Notes under the pieces: generated by a model
What the model was told of the DNA's origin: nothing
Seen by the model: only the letters and a program-made list of their open reading frames with translations
The model's database searches: none
Part shown: piece by piece, positions 30,031 to 32,066 of the stretch
Layout of the letters: every line of letters begins with the position of its first letter
Numbering within the stretch: position 1 is the stretch's first letter
Program-made: the position numbers and the translations under genes
Assembly (NCBI GenBank): GCA_037444845.1
Contig: JBBILQ010000024.1
Span: 1 to 32,066 of the forward strand
Direction of reading: 5' to 3'
DNA from: JARYMI01 sp037444845
GTDB lineage: Bacteria; Acidobacteriota; Aminicenantia; Aminicenantales; UBA8522
Length of the DNA: 32,066 nt

Positions 30031-31305
30031 TTAAATTAGACCCTTAGGCTTTGCCTGCATCTTCCGGGAAACCTCGATGACCTGGCGGAAAACCCGCACG
30101 ACATTGCCGCTCCAAATCTTCTCGATCTGCTCCTCCGTATAGCCTCGCCGGAGAAGCTCCGCCGTCAGACGAAACATCTCGCTCACGTCGTTGCAGCCCT
30201 CGACGCCGCCCCCGCCGTCAAAGTCAGTTCCGATCCCGACATAATCGATGCCAGCAACCTTAACAACGTGGTCGATGTGATCTGCGACATCTTTAACGGT
30301 CGCCCTGGCTTCCGGGTATTTCTCGTCGATCGCCTCATACTCCTGCCACATCTTCTCACGCTGGGCTTCATCCCTGATGTCTCGCCTGGAGCCGTACTTG
30401 GCGCGGAGCTCCTGGAGGGCTTTATCCCTTTCCGGGTTTGGTTCCGGTTTCTTTAAAAAACTCGAAACAAAACAGACTTGGATGACTCCTCCCTTTCTGG
30501 CAAGGGCCTGGATCATATCATCTGTGAGGTTCCGGGGGCTGTCGCACAGAGCCCGACAGGAGGAATGAGAAGCGATGACCGGAGCGCGGCTGGCCTCAAG
30601 GACATCGAAGAAAGACCTATCCGAGGCATGCGAGACATCGATTATTATCCCCAGGCGGTTGCATTCGGCTACGGTTTCTTTCCCGAAGTCGCTCAACCCG
30701 TTGTCCTCGGGATTCTCCCTGTCTGTGGAAGAATCGCAGATGTCGTTATCCGAACCATGGCAGAGGGTCAGGTAGCGGATGCCTAATCTATAGTATTCCT
30801 CCAGGTTTACTAAGCTTTTTCCGACAGGGTAGCCGTTTTCCATGCCGATGAAGGCAGCCCGTTTCCCCTCCTTCTTCAGCCGGTAGGCATCGTCCGGAGT
30901 CAGGGCCAACCCGATAAGATCCGGGTATTTCTTGAGCATTCCTTGGATGGCATCAAACATGGCCAGCGCCCTCCCTTTAGCTTTCGCATACCCTGACTCT
31001 GTCCGTTCCCCCTGGGCCACGAAAACAGCGAAGAATGCCGCGTCAAGCCCGCCTTCCCTCATCCTCGGCAAATCAATTTTGCCGCTGGCTCTCTTCCCCG
31101 GCTCGTGTCTCTCGCCGATGTCCCACGTCCCGCTCAACATTCGCATAGGAGTATCGCAGTGCGTGTCAATAGTCAGGATGCGATCGTGAATGGCGCGAGC
31201 ACGGCTTTCGAGATCCTCAAGCTCGGGAGCTCTGCGGCACTGCGACAGCCACACAACACATACCCAGATAGCAAGATAACCTGCGATCCTGGCCAGAGAT
31301 TTCAT
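30031..31305 (-). CDS. Membrane dipeptidase (peptidase family M19)
   Basis: 424 residues. An N-terminal signal segment ends WLSQC, possibly a lipobox (Cys23) although Gln at -1 is atypical. All zinc and active-site motifs of M19 are present: TIDTHCDTPM (His and Asp), AFIGMENGYPV (bridging Glu), LTLCHGSDNDICDSS, IIDVSHASDRSF, PVIASHSSCRALCDSPRNLTDDMI, and YVGIGTDFDGGGG. It hydrolyses dipeptides, with broad specificity including D-residues. An insertion of about 40 residues (KKPEPNPERDKALQELRAKYG on) lies before the last zinc ligands, as in many bacterial members. AAGGGAG precedes the ATG. It stands alone between repeats. Confidence 0.92.
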   Translation of the reverse strand: MKSLARIAGYLAIWVCVVWLSQCRRAPELEDLESRARAIHDRILTIDTHCDTPMRMLSGTWDIGERHEPGKRASGKIDLPRMREGGLDAAFFAVFVAQGERTESGYAKAKGRALAMFDAIQGMLKKYPDLIGLALTPDDAYRLKKEGKRAAFIGMENGYPVGKSLVNLEEYYRLGIRYLTLCHGSDNDICDSSTDRENPEDNGLSDFGKETVAECNRLGIIIDVSHASDRSFFDVLEASRAPVIASHSSCRALCDSPRNLTDDMIQALARKGGVIQVCFVSSFLKKPEPNPERDKALQELRAKYGSRRDIRDEAQREKMWQEYEAIDEKYPEARATVKDVADHIDHVVKVAGIDYVGIGTDFDGGGGVEGCNDVSEMFRLTAELLRRGYTEEQIEKIWSGNVVRVFRQVIEVSRKMQAKPKGLI

Positions 31306-31371
31306 GGTCGCTCCCTTCTTAAAATGACACTCCTGAAAGGGAATCTTTCAATTCATCCATCAGAACACTTG

Positions 31372-31380
31372 ATTATAGCA
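31372..31380 (-). promoter_or_regulatory. Extended -10 promoter of the dipeptidase gene
   Basis: On the minus strand TGCTATAAT, an extended -10 box (TG-N-TATAAT). No good -35 box is seen, which is usual for this class. Start near 31365, about 60 bases before the ATG. Confidence 0.5.
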
Positions 31381-31419
31381 TACCGTCCTGGCTATTTCTC
31401 ACATTGAAAACGGCCCCAA

Positions 31420-31590
31420 TTTGCCGATAGAATCACCCGACGGGTCCTGTCGCGGTTCACCCCCGGCGCCCCCTCGCGGACTATCTTGTTTATTATCAGT
31501 CAACAAGATGGGTGGCATCAAACACTCGGGTCGGCGGGGGGCCCCCGAACCGCGCCACCCCTCGGGTGCACTCGCTATCACGATAATTGG
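31420..31590. repeat. Imperfect palindromic element with terminal inverted repeats
   Basis: The left end (CAATTTGCCGATAG, CACCCGACGGGT, CGCGGTTC) and the complement of the right end (CCAATTATCG, GATAGCGAG, CACCCGAGGGGT, CGCGGTTC) share their order over about 45 bases. The centre has a perfect 8-bp hairpin ATCTTGTT/AACAAGAT. The end TTTGCCGATAGAA also occurs at the end of repeat family 2 copy 2. No coding content. It is probably a fourth small non-autonomous element. Confidence 0.5.
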
Positions 31591-31781
31591 ATTACACATA
31601 GAGTACTTTTGCAAAATGGGAATTTCCTATCAGCAATTTTGGGAACGGAAAAATTTGACAGAAGCGCTTGGCAGGATTAAAGCTGAAATTTTGGGCAAAG
31701 AAAACTCGCCGGGTTTTTCGCGGAAAGCCCTAAAATCTCTCCCGGTCTATTTTATCTCGGCCAGCGCAACCAAAAACCAAT
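31591..31781. other. Intergenic stretch, no supported gene
   Basis: An open frame on the plus strand runs to 31783 but starts inside the repeat and has no ribosome site; its last 55 codons (from MGISYQQFWERKNL) have no recognised family. I do not call it a gene. Confidence 0.4.
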
Positions 31782-31809
31782 AAAAAATTCCCTTGACTTG
31801 AGTCCAGGG
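31782..31809 (-). terminator. Terminator of the DUF885 gene
   Basis: A 9-bp stem with one mismatch (31790-31798 with 31801-31809) and a tight loop, followed on the minus strand by AATTTTTT (31782-31789). It begins 18 bases past the stop codon. Confidence 0.65.
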
Positions 31810-31827
31810 GATATATAAGTAATAAAA

Positions 31828-32066
31828 TTATTTCGGATCTCCGTAGAACCGCCAAGTGGACTTGAAGTCCGGGCGGAGTCCTTCACCCGAGAGGTGGGCC
31901 CGGAGCACTTCAACCGGGATCCGGCCGCCCTTGAGGACAGCGTCGTGAAATTCCCGGGCCGTCATCCGCCCGGAATCCACCAGCTCCTTGGCCATGGCCC
32001 GGAATTGAAGACCACCGAGCATATAGGCCGCCTGGTACAGGGGGGGCGCCAGGGCCGATCGCCGGA
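31828..32066 (-). CDS. DUF885 family protein, 3' fragment
   Basis: The last 79 codons of a minus-strand gene whose 5' part lies beyond the window. The translation includes LYQAAYMLGGLQFRAMAKELVDSGRMTAREFHDAVLKGGRIPVEVLRAHLSGEG, the conserved C-terminal block of DUF885 proteins, predicted zinc metallopeptidases, often exported. The catalytic motif is in the missing part. The frame is open to the window edge and does not start at the first ATG inside it. Confidence 0.8.
   Translation of the reverse strand, partial: RRSALAPPLYQAAYMLGGLQFRAMAKELVDSGRMTAREFHDAVLKGGRIPVEVLRAHLSGEGLRPDFKSTWRFYGDPK

Noticed and set aside
31421..31783. 120-codon plus-strand frame
   Set aside because: Starts within a palindromic element, no ribosome site, no recognised domain.
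1..32066. tRNA, rRNA, integrase or complete transposase genes
   Set aside because: None was recognised on either strand, so the window is not called an island or prophage in spite of the small repeats.

Overview
The window reads as a chromosomal segment of a diderm (Gram-negative) bacterium of intermediate GC content. An Oar-like TonB-dependent receptor with a carboxypeptidase-regulatory N-terminus, a CusA/CzcA-type tripartite efflux pump, exported lipoproteins and sigma-54 signalling all imply an outer membrane. The mix (Oar-like receptor, planctomycete-like insertions in ValS, DUF885 peptidase, intergenic repeats with terminal inverted repeats) would fit the Acidobacteriota/Aminicenantes neighbourhood. 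That placement is inference; no rRNA or tRNA gene is present to settle it.

Layout. Positions 1-153 hold the 5' end of a PgsB/CapB-like Mur-ligase-fold gene (minus). Positions 349-3396 hold the TonB-dependent receptor, with a long leader, a possible upstream ORF and candidate sigma-70 and sigma-54 promoters. Positions 3994-13118 form a minus-strand run: small Cys/His exported protein, TolC-like channel, lipoprotein adaptor, RND pump, then valS. Positions 13119-14248 are almost gene-free and hold two repeats, two regulatory dyads, a stem-loop and a possible 41-residue Cys-rich ORF. Positions 14249-15485 encode an ECF-like sigma factor and its anti-sigma. Positions 15498-16286 (minus) encode a lone receiver and a small Fis-type HTH protein. 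Positions 16445-20867 (minus) encode a peptide-type substrate-binding protein, a histidine kinase and an NtrC-type activator in one overlapping operon. Positions 21136-27896 (plus) form a glycan or lipid-linked-sugar locus: GT2, DUF2304, small EamA/SMR-like protein, methyltransferase, polysaccharide deacetylase, GT39-like membrane protein and a frameshifted methyltransferase. Then come a small exported protein with a duplicated CX6C motif (28311-28532, minus), a DUF4214-FkbM fusion (plus), a membrane dipeptidase (minus) and the 3' end of a DUF885 gene (minus).

How parts work together. The most coherent signal is regulatory. The palindrome TGTAAA-N5-TTTACA (or a one-base variant) occurs four times in intergenic DNA. 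Three copies lie upstream of textbook sigma-54 promoters (TTGGCA, with the GG-N10-GC spacing) that serve the binding-protein/kinase/activator operon itself, the receiver/Fis-HTH operon, and the sigma/anti-sigma operon. This looks like one sigma-54 regulon headed by the NtrC-type protein encoded here. A substrate-binding protein without ABC permease genes is probably the periplasmic sensor. A fourth sigma-54-like promoter precedes the TonB receptor and has a different 35-bp palindrome upstream.

Two dispersed repeat families each occur twice in opposite orientation (3759-3916 with 29820-29963; 13180-13380 with 28083-28281). Two further single elements have the same terminal-inverted-repeat architecture.
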